Shown piece after piece: positions 10,341 to 21,953 of a DNA stretch of 64,000 bases. Numbering within the stretch: the stretch's first letter is position 1; every line of letters starts with the position of its first letter. Below the pieces are notes generated by a model, which was given only the letters and a program-made list of their open reading frames with translations, had not been told where the DNA came from and searched no databases. Origin of the DNA: Melampsora larici-populina 98AG31. Lineage: Eukaryota > Basidiomycota > Pucciniomycetes > Pucciniales > Melampsoraceae. Where the stretch lies: the NCBI RefSeq assembly GCF_000204055.1, contig NW_006768791.1, positions 423,094-487,093 on the forward strand, given 5' to 3'. The position numbers were made by a program, and so were the translations under genes.

Positions 10341-12554
10341 ATGTCATATAGTTCAAGTTGTCATTCCGTCTTTTCTCTTTTTCTTCATCTCTTTCTTATC
10401 ATTCACTCCGTCGCTTCTCAAGGCCCACCACCAGCGAAATCCGCAGGTAGACCTGTTGGATTCGCAGCAGCTGTCACAGGTGGTGGGAGTGCTAAAGGCG
10501 CCGCTCCACCTAATATTCAAACACTCAAAACTTGGTTATCGGACGCCACATCACGTGTGATATTGATTGATAGACTCTTTGATTTTACTGATTCAGAAGG
10601 TAAGTTTCAAACATTTCACGAAGATTTTGTAATCTCGATTGATCTTGTCATTTTGTTTTGCTCATAGGAAATACTACAGGACCAGGATGGTAGAGTCTTT
10701 TTTTCTTCCAAGTGCGGCTAGGTGATTAATCATTGACAAATCAATTGTGTATGTACTTGCAGTTCAATTTGGCCACAATGCTCAAATGGAGCTCAAGCAC
10801 AGGTGGCCATTGATTTTCGTAAGTCAAACGAACCCTCCTTCAACGACAGAAGATTGATCTAATTTGATGATAACTATCTTTATTTAGGTGGGTGGTGTGG
10901 TCAGCAGAAGAACGCAAGAGTGAGATCGACATCTCTCTATGAAGAAATGTAAGTATACAGCTGAATTGGATATTATTTCAAAACAGCGCCTGACCGTAAA
11001 TTATCGAAAGGCGGCTATAACTCCCCTGGTGGTAGGCAGCAACAAGTCAGTCTTGGGAGTTGGTGCAAAAGGTGTGATCAAAGGCAAAGGGTTAGTCACA
11101 AACCTATACCATTCCATCCCACTGCTTGGAACCTGCAGGCTGATATCATCTTTTGAATTTGAGCAGATTAGTGATCAACAAGCCTAGCAAAAACATCATC
11201 ATACGAGTTTGTCTTTCTATGAAATGACAACTTATTCACTTATCTCAAATTTCCGCACGAAAATCAGGCGCTGATGAAAATCCCTTTCGTCCACACATAG
11301 AATATCGCAATCACATACCTGAACCCACACGCGGTGAGTTTTCTTGTCCCTGTTTCTTTTTTGTCTACAAGGATCTGAAATTCGTTTGAGCGATAGGTAT
11401 GGGGTGGCGATGCTATCACATTCAACGGGGCAACGGACGTGAGTAAACAATCTCAAATGCCTTACAACTCAACAAAACGCCATATTCTGTATGTTGAGAT
11501 CAGCACAACTGTTTCACAGGTTTGGATCGATCACTGCACCATCAGCTTGATAGGACGACAAATGATCTCAGCTGGTGGAAGCTTTCCAAACGCTGGGATC
11601 ACCATGTCGGCCAATCATTTTGTTGGAAAGAGTCCATGGTCCACTGACTGTCGCGGGTACGTTTTCACGAGACATAAGCTCAACATCTTAATCACATCCG
11701 CAAAAAAATTGAAGAAAACATTAATCTTATAGGCAACATTACTGGACTATCATCTTGGGTGGCCAAGGAGACCAGATGACGTTAGCAGACAAGTGAGTTT
11801 CCTCGCTGAACTAAAACTATGGTGATTCTTGAGCCTTTTCCTCCATGTTGCTGAATATCACTGGTCTTTATCAAAGTTGTTTCATGTCCACCGGAGGTCG
11901 TACCCCTAAGCTTGGGGTAGGTGCAAATACTCGTGTTTTTGTGCATAGGTGAAACCCAATACGTCTAATTCTCAATTCATAAATGTAAATCATGCTGACG
12001 GGGTTTGATTTCAACTACACTATAGTTTCAATAATTACCATTCAGGAACTCGGTGAGTTTAATTCTTGATCTCTACCTGACTTCAAAGGATCAATTGAAG
12101 ACTTATCAAACTTTTCCTTCTCTAGTGGTCAAGCCGCGGAGGTCAGTCAAGGTGGTACAATGATCATGGAAGCGGATGTCTTTGAGGATTCTGGACCAAC
12201 AAACCCCAATCAGGCTAACGCGCAGATAGGAGGCGCATTGTTTGCCCCATTTAGTCCTCAGGAAGCACAGTCATGCTCAGGTTCTTTGGGTAGAGCTTGT
12301 GTTCCGAACTTGATTTCGAGGGCACCTTCTGGTGCACCCTACAAGTTCGCTGTCAATGCGGCTGCATTGAACGCAGCTAGGGTAAGTAGTTTATCTTTCC
12401 TGTTGAGAGTGACAAAATATTAATCCATTTCCACTTTTGAAAATTCTTCAATATCATTTAGTCACTTCCGGCAGTAAAGGGTGCACGTGTACAACCAGCT
12501 GCCTCAGTCTTGCAACGCAAGATGTCACAATGTGGCGTAGGCAAGATTGGATAA
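10341..12554 (+). CDS. Secreted pectin lyase, polysaccharide lyase family 1 (copy 2)
   Basis: Fourteen exons: 10341-10599, 10668-10689, 10763-10818, 10888-10919, 10987-11090, 11167-11206, 11301-11333, 11397-11438, 11520-11656, 11733-11792, 11877-11948, 12026-12052, 12126-12381, 12462-12554. The joined frame is 410 residues. Twelve of the fourteen exons have exactly the same length as in copy 1; only exons 1 and 13 differ. A signal peptide (ends near VASQG) precedes GRPVGFAAAVTGGG. Active-region motifs are present: VWGGDAITF, VWIDHCT (Asp200), YWTIILGG, GRTPK (Arg270), and a C-terminal pair of cysteines. Role as for copy 1: beta-eliminative cleavage of pectin outside the cell. Both copies look intact, so both are probably functional. 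The intron 4 donor is GTGAGA. Confidence 0.92.
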
Positions 12555-13274
12555 AATTACATTTTCTTTTTTTAACTCTGTATGATATTGGAATAGAATA
12601 ATTTGACTTGATGAATATCTGTATATCTTGCTTGGTTTGGAAGATTACTATACCATTCCATATACCACTCTTCTTTTTTGTTTGTTTTAATTCCCTTGTG
12701 TATTCCACCATTGATAGATTATTTGCACAGATTTGAGATCAACATGTTTATGTATCGTTACATATTGTGACAAGATCCTTGAAATGGTACATGTTTTAAT
12801 TTCTTCGAAGACTTTCAAGCAGATTCAAAATGACTTGCATGACTTATACATCAAATTGGATTATAGGTCACTGATGGGCCACAAAGCGTTCTTGGAGATG
12901 CTTCATAAAACTTTAAAATCCATTTTTGTCCTAGTCAGTCTTCATGGTCCTGCAGAAACAAATTTTGGCAGAGAGCAACTGATTCCTGAAAGACAGTTAT
13001 GGAATGTGGCTATGAAGTTTTCATAAAACCATGAACAGTTTACTTCATGTGTAAAGTATAGAGAATATACTCGTGTCAGGTATCATGATTTTATGTATGA
13101 ATTTAAACTCAAATTCATTTATTTTTCATTGTACATTTATTTATCAAATCATCAAAAACACAAAAAGAGAACCATCAAATATATAAAAAGCAACGAATAT
13201 ATATATATATATATGTATAAAAGAAAACCTATACAAAACCTCTACTCTTCTATGAACATCAATCTTTTTTTTTC
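12555..13274. other. Convergent intergenic region with a TA microsatellite
   Basis: 3' flanks of pectin lyase 2 (plus) and the transcription factor gene (minus), which converge here. A TA dinucleotide run lies at about 13198-13214. One plus-strand open frame (12733-13026) resembles nothing I recognise and is not called as a gene. Confidence 0.5.
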
Positions 13275-16200
13275 TTATCTACTCAATCCCATTCCTAACC
13301 AAAATTGTTCTGTAGGGTTTTCAATTAACCCTCCACCAACACCAACTCCAACACCAACTCCAACTCCAGATCCAATTCCAACACCGACTCCATGTCCATC
13401 TCCATATCCAATTCCTCCATAACTTTCAATTTCTTTATTTCTTGGGTCTTCTTCTTCTATGGCTTTTAAATTCTCATTTCTTAAATTTAAAAAATTTAAA
13501 TCATTCATCATAGCTTGATTATTGTTAAACAGACCAAATAAAGCATCTAAGAAGATTCATCTTTCATCAGTTAATCATTTCACCAAAACCACTGATGGAA
13601 AACCGTAATGAACTTACCTAGGTTTAAAAGATCGCCCCATTGAGTTGATTGACCTAAAGTATTAGCATAGAGATCTCTTGATGGGTCTGATGGGGTTGTC
13701 GTAGACGTAGAGGGACCGATTGGATGTGAACCAGCGAGGGTAGCAGCTCGATGTAATGCTCTAATCACTTCGCATGTCCGTAATCGAATATAACACTCTG
13801 GTGCTTGAATTGCTTCATAGATAGCTTTGGCTCGACCTAAAACTTCGAGTGCGCTTGGACTGAAAAACTTGACGTATGCTTGGTACTATTTTATCCGAAT
13901 CATTCCACCATCACCATCAGACATATTTACTGAGATGGTCGTGAGGTAGACGAAGCGGAGATTCACTGACCTGTGTCAAGCAACATACAAAGAAAGAGTA
14001 GGCACCTATGGCCCAAGCCTCAAGAAAATCGGGATGGAGTTCAACCCACCGAATGCATTCAGCAGTCTCTTCTCTCATCTGCTCTAGTTCTAGGGATCCA
14101 ACAGCAAAACGTAATCGCCCTGGATTTCCATTGGAAGGCTGGGTAAATGGTCGATGGATTAGGAAGCGGACAGGTACAGCATAGACTCTTAAGTGACCGG
14201 CTGTCCAAGCCGTGGCTGGGGTTGTGGGCGAATCTGGCAGTCGAGCATACCAAAGGTTTAATTCATTCAGTAGACTGTTGACTTGTTCATCAGTGACATT
14301 GGTTAGACCAGCTGTATGAAAAAAAGATCAAAAGAAAAATGATCAACATTTAGAAAACCTGTTGAATCAGAGGAAAAAAGGTGTAAAGGATTGAAGAGAT
14401 AGAAAGGACAAGCAAGGTTAGGTAACAGACTAGGAGAGTAAAGCAACTTCACCACTTTTCCAACTAAAATAGATAATTCTACTAATGCTCTATGCTCATC
14501 AAATCCCAATAAGTTTTCCTCTGGAAAGATTGCATCACAATCTGCTAGATCTATTGTCATGGGTAAACCAAACTGTTTTGAAAACTTACATCAGTCAATT
14601 TGATCTGAATGAAAGATGAACAAAAAAATCCATTCGAAACAGGAATCATTCTTACCATTACGGATATCCATCGATCGGCAATGATGCAACATGCCCAAAT
14701 TTGACGTCTCAACCGACGATACTCTTGTGGACTATTCTTAAATGTACCACTTCGGTGCATTCCGAGACTCTGAGCAATTCGGACAGCCTACAAGAAAGAA
14801 AGTCAAGGTCATTGGATAGGTGATCTTAAACCCAAGCCCGAAAAAAACAAAGATGAAGATGAAGGTTTACGTACCGCTCCTATAGCCGTCCATGCTTTCT
14901 TTGAGACTTTTGCACCTTCAAATTCGACTGTATAGCCGGCCAAGAGCAATACTATCACAGTGTTGATATCTGAACTTTGTAGTAAATCATCAGCACGATA
15001 CAGTTGATAAAGTGCTTTTCTCAATTTCTTCCTAATCACAGGATCAACTCTATAGCTCATTGCTCCTACACAACATACAGAGTAAAGTAATGCATTTCCA
15101 TCATGGCCATTTGATGATCTTCCTGATACTGAAGTTTGATTTACAAACTCTTCTTGATTTAAAACTGGAAAGATTCGAGCCGAAAGAGAAAAGTAAGATT
15201 GGATGAGACTTTTAGTAGTCAAAGGTGATAAGAGGGATCCGAATGAAGGATTAGGTTCATCTGCTTCTATATTTGGTGTTCTACTGTTTTCATCATCTTC
15301 TTCCTCTTCATCCGTTCCAATCACCCGAATATAACCTTCACCTGTTTCACCTGTTTCAAAGGCTTGAGAAAATTGTTCATCAAATTGTGAAATTTTGTGG
15401 GCTGGGAAGGTTGTAGTACTGTGCATGATGTGAGACATGGAAGTGGATCCATAGATTCGATTATCGTCAGAAGCTATGAATGTTGGTATAGCGCTACCGG
15501 AACTCGGAGCTTTTCCACAAGTAGTTTCATTGGAGGTAGTGTTTGGATCTTTACATTGGCTAGTGTTCAGGTTTAAATTGATCTGCGATTGTGGTGTAGA
15601 TTGTGGTTGTGATCGCGATTGGGAGTAGGGGTAAGGGTAAGTTGGTGGAACTGGTGGTTGCGGTTGTGGTGGAACTGGAAATCATCAGTCGGCCAATCCG
15701 ATAGTAGAAAAGTTTCAAACATGTCAGCAAAATAATCATGAATTCGAAGCTTTGAAAGATTTACTTGATGGATTGTTCAGAATTGGGTGATTAAGTGGAT
15801 GTTGAGTAGTTTGTGGGTTCGGTTCAAAGCTTGGGGTCGAGATGGATAAATCGAAACTTGGATTCTTTCGTTTTCGTTTAAATCGAGTCTCAGTGATAGG
15901 TAAGAACTGATCAAAAGTCAAGCCATAGTAAAAAATAAAGCCACATCAATGACATTGAACTTGAAATCTGTCTTGTAGATATTTATCTCAATAAATCCGT
16001 TCGAAAAACTAACCCAAGTACAATTAATCTGATGTAATCGACAATGAACGCAAACGATTGAAGCTTGATCTACATTATTATTCCGATCCAGCTCGGGTAC
16101 TTCACATCGGATCTTCTTACCTCTACATGGATCACTTTTTTAAAGGAGAGAAATCGTATGTTACTATTTTATCATTATCAACGATGACGATCAAAGTCTT

Positions 16201-16399
16201 GAAGAAAATGAAGATGATAGATGAATTTCAATACGAACCAAGCTCTGGTTGTTTTGGGACGTTTGATGGTCGACTTTGTCTTTGAATCTACTGATGAATC
16301 GTTTGAAACAGACGTCGAACTTGAAGGGATAAGTTGATGATGATGAGATTCACTTGAAAGAGGATTGTAATGTGATTTTTGATCAGATTGTAAGTTCAT
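13275..16399 (-). CDS. Fungal-specific transcription factor with (half?) Zn2Cys6 cluster
   Basis: Well-supported exons on the minus strand: 15765 up to about 15911, 14875-15674, 14656-14787, 14431-14572, 13971-14311, 13618-13885 and 13275-13546. All join in frame to a stop at 13275. The middle region is the fungal_trans domain: SYFSLSARIFPVLNQEEF, ALLYSVCCVGA, AVRIAQSLGMHRSGTF, RRQIWACCIIADRW, FGLPMTIDLADCD. The tail is Gly/Val-rich. An N-terminal exon from 16399 ends in IKRPKTTRA. A downstream exon near 16023-16060 encodes CVHCRLHQINC, the first half of a zinc cluster, but the expected second half (PCxxC) is not found in any frame before the next exon, and no clean GT..AG join to the first exon keeps frame. 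Basic KRKRK follows. Likely a nuclear transcriptional regulator; targets unknown. N-terminal structure is uncertain. Confidence 0.82.
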
Positions 16400-19300
16400 T
16401 TCAATTCAAGAGGTTTGAGAAGTTTCAGTAAATTATAGATTCATGAGAAAATCAAAATTGTTGGGGGATTCGTGACTTGAGGATCGTCTTTACGATTCCA
16501 GGATAGTTTCAATTACATTTCTTGTTAAGCCGTGGATTATCTTATCACTTTACTTGTACCATCATCATATTTTTAATATCAAGTTGTAGAAAGCTTAAAT
16601 ATATCACCCAGCGTCAAACTGCTAATGTATCAATTTAAATGGACTCAACTACAATATCAATGGATGAAATTTGAATGGAAATGTGTAAATTTAATGCAGT
16701 TAAACTCTATTAGTTTACAAACCCAAGGATAGCCAAGGATGCTTTGTTAGGATTTAAAGTTGTAGATTTAGTTGATGATTTTGTTTGCAACTTTTGTTTG
16801 ACCCAAAACACCTCAAAACACTCCAATCAAACACTTTGATTATGGGTTTCTCTCTTACATACATATCCCCTCTTATTTCACACTTAACATAGAGCCACAA
16901 GATCGGAAACACAGAAGAGGTCAATTAATCAGTTTTCCTCAACTCGTTTCAACGGATTACTTACATACCATCCTTACTTGATTGTAAGTTCAATCAAGCG
17001 CTTGTCGAGTTTCGAAAAGACAAAGATCTTATGTAAGGAGACATGATTTTATCTTGGATTTTCCTCAAAGTGCTTGACATGACAACTGACCTTAACTCTT
17101 TGTCAGAATCATCGATTTTAAATTGCAATCCAGAACCTTTGAAGAAAAATAAAGTTGATAACTCATCTATCCCCGCCAGCAAGACTAACATCATTTAACG
17201 TTAGGCCGCCTCGAGACTCGTGCCTGTGTATATTCTGCTTGCTAAGAATAGATGCGGGGTGAGGAATGATTTGAAGGGTTATACCGCGGTGACTTTGGAC
17301 GTCAGGAGGTGAGTGAGGGTCAAAAGAAAAAAAAGTCGGGGATTGATCTTTCGAATCTTGGCACTGCCCACCATAGAGAGTGCACCAGATATGAGATTTA
17401 CAGTGAGGGATTCATGTGCCTACCCCAAGTTCTCGAATCTCCAATCTTGGCCTCTTTTTCACCTGTTCTCACCCTGAAAACATGAAATTTATGATTGGTA
17501 GGTAACACCAATAAGATTGAATCTCGATCAACATACCAACCGATTAAATCGAATGTATTGCGTTCTAGATCTATAATTTCATTTTTCGAGCTTTCGCCTC
17601 GCAGCGCAAAATTTAAATGACTCAAACTCGTCTAGTACTTGGAGAACAAAGCTGGACAAACTCTGTAGATTGGTTCCTGTTTGCTATGTGCAAAATTTAA
17701 GTCATAGTCACTTGTTTATGTGCGTGCTCATTGACATGATTGCATGCGGTTTAGTCTGATTTCCCCCCAGCAATTATATCTTGACATTGCGAATCGTGAA
17801 GGTCATTGAGATTGAAAACGTTTCAATCTTCTGAGTGACTTCGTTCAAGGTTTTCCACGGATCGATGATGTCTGGAGATCAGATCATTTCCTCAGATGAT
17901 GAGGATTATTTGCTCAAATCCGTAAGATCGTGTTGTTGACCATGAATGACCGGTTTTTGTTTTCTGTTTCTATAGTCTTAGGCCATGATTCGATCGGCTT
18001 TTAGACGTGGAGATGGTTTTTGTTGACCTATTGGATAATATATCTACCCAATTTGGTTCATGCTACCAGTAATGTATCCTCAGCAATGCCGAAAGCATGA
18101 CGAGGCTGGAAAGCTGGAATACGCTCAGATTGACATGTGTCTTGTGCACTTCTTGTGGGATATACAGCCACAAGGCAAAGTGAGGATTGAAAACGAGTAA
18201 AGTTTCTTGAATGTGATGATAAGGATTTGATGGAGAAAGAGAAAGAAAGGAATCTGCTAGAAAGCCTCTGTTTATAAACCTGACCAACATCTCATCAACT
18301 CTTGTTGACCACGTCATATGTTAGATCCAAAACCGTGATCTCATTACTTGGTGAGATTAGTAATCATACCACTACGTCATAACTTTGCTCACCAACAGCA
18401 ATCACAATTATATGTACACAGCATCAATCACCAAAGAAAATTAGATAAGCATTACATGTTGAATACCTCAATCATGTAGCTACATAATTGACTATTGCTG
18501 AAATCCTGACGCGTCCAATTCCAGCTTCACGTGTCCGTTCTCGTATTTTTTCACGAGTAAATTGTTTCATGGAGATGTGATGGTCGCATGTAAATGATCC
18601 TCAATGAATGCTTTAAAGTGTACTGAACAAGCAGTGAAGATGAACCGGGCAAGAAAATGGAGGAACGCGCTACTAAGGGGTCAACTTCAAGTGACAACTC
18701 AGATGGTAGTGATATGATGATAGAAAGTCAAAGTTAACGAGGGAATCGAGGGAAGACTTGATTATAAAATCTCCAGAAACAAATCTGCTGACCTGAAAAG
18801 TATCTATCCTTCTGATGCTTTAATCCATAAGATGTCACTGAAGTGAGGAATGGGAATCGAAAGTACACCGGAAAGAGGGCGGATCTGGCTTTCCTAACGG
18901 CGATGACTGCAGTGAAGGCTCGGAAACCTCCCTGATGTCATCTTTGCTTTGGCCGTATCACCTAGTCCTGTAGAAATACAGACTTGTCCTATGGCTATCT
19001 TCCATCTTGATATCTGCCTTCCACTTGCCTCTCTACTAGGAAACTACCGAGACGACCAGTGTGGTGTATCTTTCTGATCCAAGACCAGCAACTTCAAAGA
19101 GAGATTCGTCCTGAGCCCGAGGAGTTCCATCCTTGAAAAGTGGCTTGAGACATTCTTAGCAGACCTCTCAACTAGCCATCACAAAGCAAGTTATCACACC
19201 GAGGCTAAAGCAGCAACGTATCATATAAATTCTTGTTTCAGCTTGATTTGATGGCAAAAGGAACCGTTGCTAACTTTCTAGATATTTTCATAGTCGAGAC

Positions 19301-19790
19301 GAAAACAGGTGATTCCTGACTTTTTGGCCGACTTGAAGTTGAACCCCGTGTCAAACTCCACTAACGTTTGAAATACCGAACTCCCTCTCGCTCGTTTTTG
19401 CGAGGAAGACTAAGATTGGACTGGGTCTATCATTTATTTAGTGAATTTTTAAAACACTCAAATAGTAAGGTCTCCTGGCTCTTTCCTTCACAACTCAAGA
19501 CGTATGGTATCATATTTCGGGTACTTAATCTGAAGCGTACAACGGTGCGCAAGGCACAACCTTTCTGCATATTTCATATCTAACATGATTTTGACAAACT
19601 TGGTTTTCCCTCCTCTAATGCTGTTTTTCAGGTGAAAATCTCCTGAGTCAGACTTACATCACATGGAACTTGAGCTCAACTTTAGGATGATGGCAAAGTT
19701 GCATATCAAAGATAGCTAGCATTATAGATTTTTATTGTCGAAACGGCATGAGGGTGTTACAACTTGCATCTACTCGACTCATACACTGCA
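16400..19790. other. Long intergenic stretch, no confident gene
   Basis: Contains short open frames on the minus strand (16994-17194, 17398-17625, 18063-18317) that resemble no family I recognise. A plus-strand exon-like piece at 17868 (MSGDQIISSDDEDYLL) ends at a GTAAGA donor without a visible next exon. These could be remnants of genes or repeats. A stretch near 19165-19205 resembles 57270-57315 (both contain AGGCTAAAGC), suggesting a dispersed repeat. Confidence 0.4.
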
Positions 19791-19791
19791 C

Positions 19792-20033
19792 AGATGTAGT
19801 ATTTTTCGGCTATGCAAAATGATTAGAATTAATGTCAAAAATGATTAAAAATGCTATGTTAATGCATAAAAATGCACCATTAATGCGCCATTAATGAAAA
19901 AAAATGCAGCATCAATGCAGAAAAATGCAGTGTTAATGCACATGAAGAATGAATGCAGAATTCCACCTTTTTCAATTTTGTTTGTCCTTCAGGTCAATCA
20001 TTTTTCACTTGGGAAAAATACTACATTTGCCCA
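19792..20033. mobile_element. Small inverted-repeat element with TTAATGC repeats (family member A)
   Basis: The left end GATGTAGTATTTTTC is mirrored at the right end by GGGAAAAATACTACAT, and the interior is built from AATGC / TTAATGC units. The right terminus (ATTTTTCACTTGGGAAAA) matches the terminus of the element at 53176-53384, whose interior is also made of TTAATGC units, so both belong to one MITE-like family. No open frame. The target duplication was not resolved. Confidence 0.55.
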
Positions 20034-20109
20034 GTGATATTAGCTAGCGTCTGACATTGGTGATAATTATAATAGTGGATTAGACTCCCGACTCTCTCCC
20101 TTACAATTT

Positions 20110-20200
20110 GAGGGGTAGTGCGAACACCGTGGTGGTGCCCCCAGCTTTACACGACTCATCATCAATGACCACACGCCAGGAACGGGTATGAATACTGCTG
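20110..20200 (+). promoter_or_regulatory. Shared upstream block of the small-secreted-protein family (gene 1)
   Basis: Contains GGGGTAGTGCGAACACCG, then AGCTTTACACGACT, GACCACACGCCAGGAA and GGGTATGAATACTGCTGA, ending about 180 bp before the ATG at 20382. The same elements in the same order occur upstream of the gene at 56586 (minus), where the last reads GGGTATAAATACTGCTGA, a TATA-box-like sequence. The gene at 58853 (minus) carries the first elements. Confidence 0.75.
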
Positions 20201-20381
20201 ACAGAGGGAGGATTATCCCCCATGCACACTCAGCTTCTTTTGCTTTGACTTCATCATCATTAATCAACAACACTCTCCAAACATACACTCATTTGAAAAC
20301 CAAACCATCAATCACTTTTGCTTGAGTCATCAAATTACTTCAACGTAAACCTATTAACTTATTCAACCAAACCTCTATACA

Positions 20382-20615
20382 ATGAAAATCAGATTATTCT
20401 TAGCTTGCTTGTTATCACTTTCACCTATCCTCGTGATGGGTTATTTAGGGGACACAAGTAGACCGGTTTCAAAGCTCATTGCTGACATGACAACATACCC
20501 ATTCAGATACCGGGAGGACCAATTTGGTTCAAATACAGACACGGTTATCAGTTGGATAAATGAAGGTGGACCAGGTTCTGGAACGAGTATGTGTGACCAA
20601 CTCTTCAACAATTAA
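20382..20615 (+). CDS. Small secreted protein, effector-like, family member 1
   Basis: Single-exon frame of 77 residues. Residues 1-20 (MKIRLFLACLLSLSPILVMG) are a strong signal peptide. The mature part is about 57 residues and contains VISWINEGGPGSGTSMCDQL near its end. That matches VNEWLNADAPFSGPSMC in the protein at 56320-56586 and VVKWLEGDAKAEGEGM at 58647-58853: a V..W(I/L) helix followed by an acidic/glycine segment and Met. One cysteine, no catalytic motif. Secretion is well supported; calling it an effector is inference from size, signal peptide and a multi-member family in a presumed plant pathogen. It shares an upstream promoter-like block with its relatives. It sits 100 bp left of a hAT-type MITE. 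Confidence 0.72.
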   Translation: MKIRLFLACLLSLSPILVMGYLGDTSRPVSKLIADMTTYPFRYREDQFGSNTDTVISWINEGGPGSGTSMCDQLFNN

Positions 20616-20722
20616 TCTGATCTTTTCAACGAGTTAAAACATCTGTTAACATCCGTCTCATACGAATTTTTGTACTCTATTGCGTTCGATCACAGATTGG
20701 CGTAGGCTAATAGCAGCCTATG

Positions 20723-21162
20723 AGGACCCTGGAAAGCTCCTGGAGAACAAACCGTCCTGAGGGGGTTTTCGGATACCGGTGTTTTGTGAAGTCATGTCAC
20801 ATGGTACCAGAGATGTGACAGGTGCAAAAGATGCGCCTCAACGAGGGCTATCAGATGGTACACATGTCTGACCCTGAACATGACTGGTGGCTTGGGAAAT
20901 GTGTGATTTGTAACTTTTGCCCCCCCAGACCGACGAAAATCCATACCGGCTCGGGTCGGGTACTTACATACGGATATCTCGGTGGTTACACGTGGTACAA
21001 AACTGAAAGTATATGTAATCGAGAGCCCTGATCAAGGCGCTTCTCCTACCACCGAGAAATCCATGTTAACCCACCTCTCCTCGGGGCAAATAGTGAAAGT
21101 GTGAGGGCCGGGGCCGGAATGGATCGAGGACGGTTTGTTCTCCAGGAGCTTTCCGGGGTCCT
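20723..21162. mobile_element. hAT-type MITE, 440 bp, with exact 8-bp target duplication
   Basis: Terminal inverted repeats of 36 bp (20723-20758 and 21127-21162) begin AGGACCC(T/C)GGAAAGCTCC and differ at one position. The flanks are the direct repeat AGCCTATG (20715-20722 and 21163-21170). An 8-bp duplication and short TIRs are typical of the hAT superfamily. No transposase is encoded, so it is non-autonomous. Its first bases AGGACCCTGGA match the element at 34171. Confidence 0.92.
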
Positions 21163-21181
21163 AGCCTATGCATCTAGAAAC

Positions 21182-21917
21182 TGTTGAAATAATACATTAT
21201 TGTTAATTATTGTCGGTCAAGAACTTATCAGTTATGTCTGTGAACAATTATGAATCTATCGTGTGAACTGAACATATCTCGAGTATTCATAGTGATCAAG
21301 AAGATCAAGTAGGTTTGAAGATGTGTGAATGTCTCAGAGATGTAGTTGATATTAATGTTGAAGTGTTGAAGTCAAAGTGTTCAAGGTTTCTGTTTAATTT
21401 TTGTTCTCCGTGTGATATTTGTTTTTCTCTCTAGTGTTAGTGTCAGTTGTGATTTTTCTTATATACCAGGGCACTGTTCTCCTTAGAATCTTTTTCCCCT
21501 TATCGGGGAAAATTATTCTAAGGTAAGGTCTCTTCTTTTTGCTCTGCTTGTTTTATCTTCGCTGAAGCCTACATTCCTATTGTGGGAATTTGTTATTTGC
21601 TGCTTGGTCTTTTTCTCTTTATACTAGTCTTTTATTTCTTCCTCAGGTCTGTTAAAGAGCGTCGTGCTCCGCTTCTCTTACTCAGTGTGTCTCGTCAACA
21701 CTAGCTGAAGTCTTGTCTTAAACCTTTATAAAGGTGTGTTGTATATGTTTGTGCTCATCGGGGAAAATTATTCTAAGTCTTTTATTTCTTCCTCAGGTCT
21801 GTTAAAGAGCGTCGTGCTCCGCTTCTCTTACTCAGCGTGTCTCGTCAACACTAGCTGAAGTCTTGTCTTAAACCTTTATAAAGGTCTTTTTATTAGATTC
21901 CTGTTCAAAATCTTACA
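21182..21917 (+). repeat. 5' LTR of the copia element
   Basis: Starts TGTTGAAATAATAC and ends TCTTACA; the start and end recur at 26497 and 29124. It contains two copies of a roughly 90-bp unit (21646-21735 and 21796-21885, beginning GGTCTGTTAAAGAGCG and ending TTTATAAAGGT), separated by about 60 bp. In the 3' LTR the two units are directly adjacent. Confidence 0.92.
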
Positions 21918-21938
21918 TGGTAGCAAGAGCTTTCGATC
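21918..21938 (+). promoter_or_regulatory. Primer-binding site of the copia element
   Basis: TGGTAGCAAGAGCTTTCGAT starts immediately after the 5' LTR, the position and TGGTA.CA.GAGC form used by copia elements that prime on an initiator-tRNA fragment. The tRNA identity is inferred. Confidence 0.75.
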
Positions 21939-21953
21939 TAATCGATCAAGCTT

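Noticed and set aside
12733..13026. 97-residue plus frame as a small gene
   Set aside because: No signal peptide, no domain, sits in the 3' flank of pectin lyase 2; insufficient support.
13315..13395. Plus-strand Pro/Thr repeat protein (PTPTPTPTPTP)
   Set aside because: It is the antisense of the Gly/Val-rich C-terminus of the transcription factor, whose spliced frame is far better supported.
20822..21031. 69-residue frame next to the small secreted protein
   Set aside because: Lies entirely inside the hAT-type MITE and has no homologous copy or signal peptide; a non-coding interior frame.
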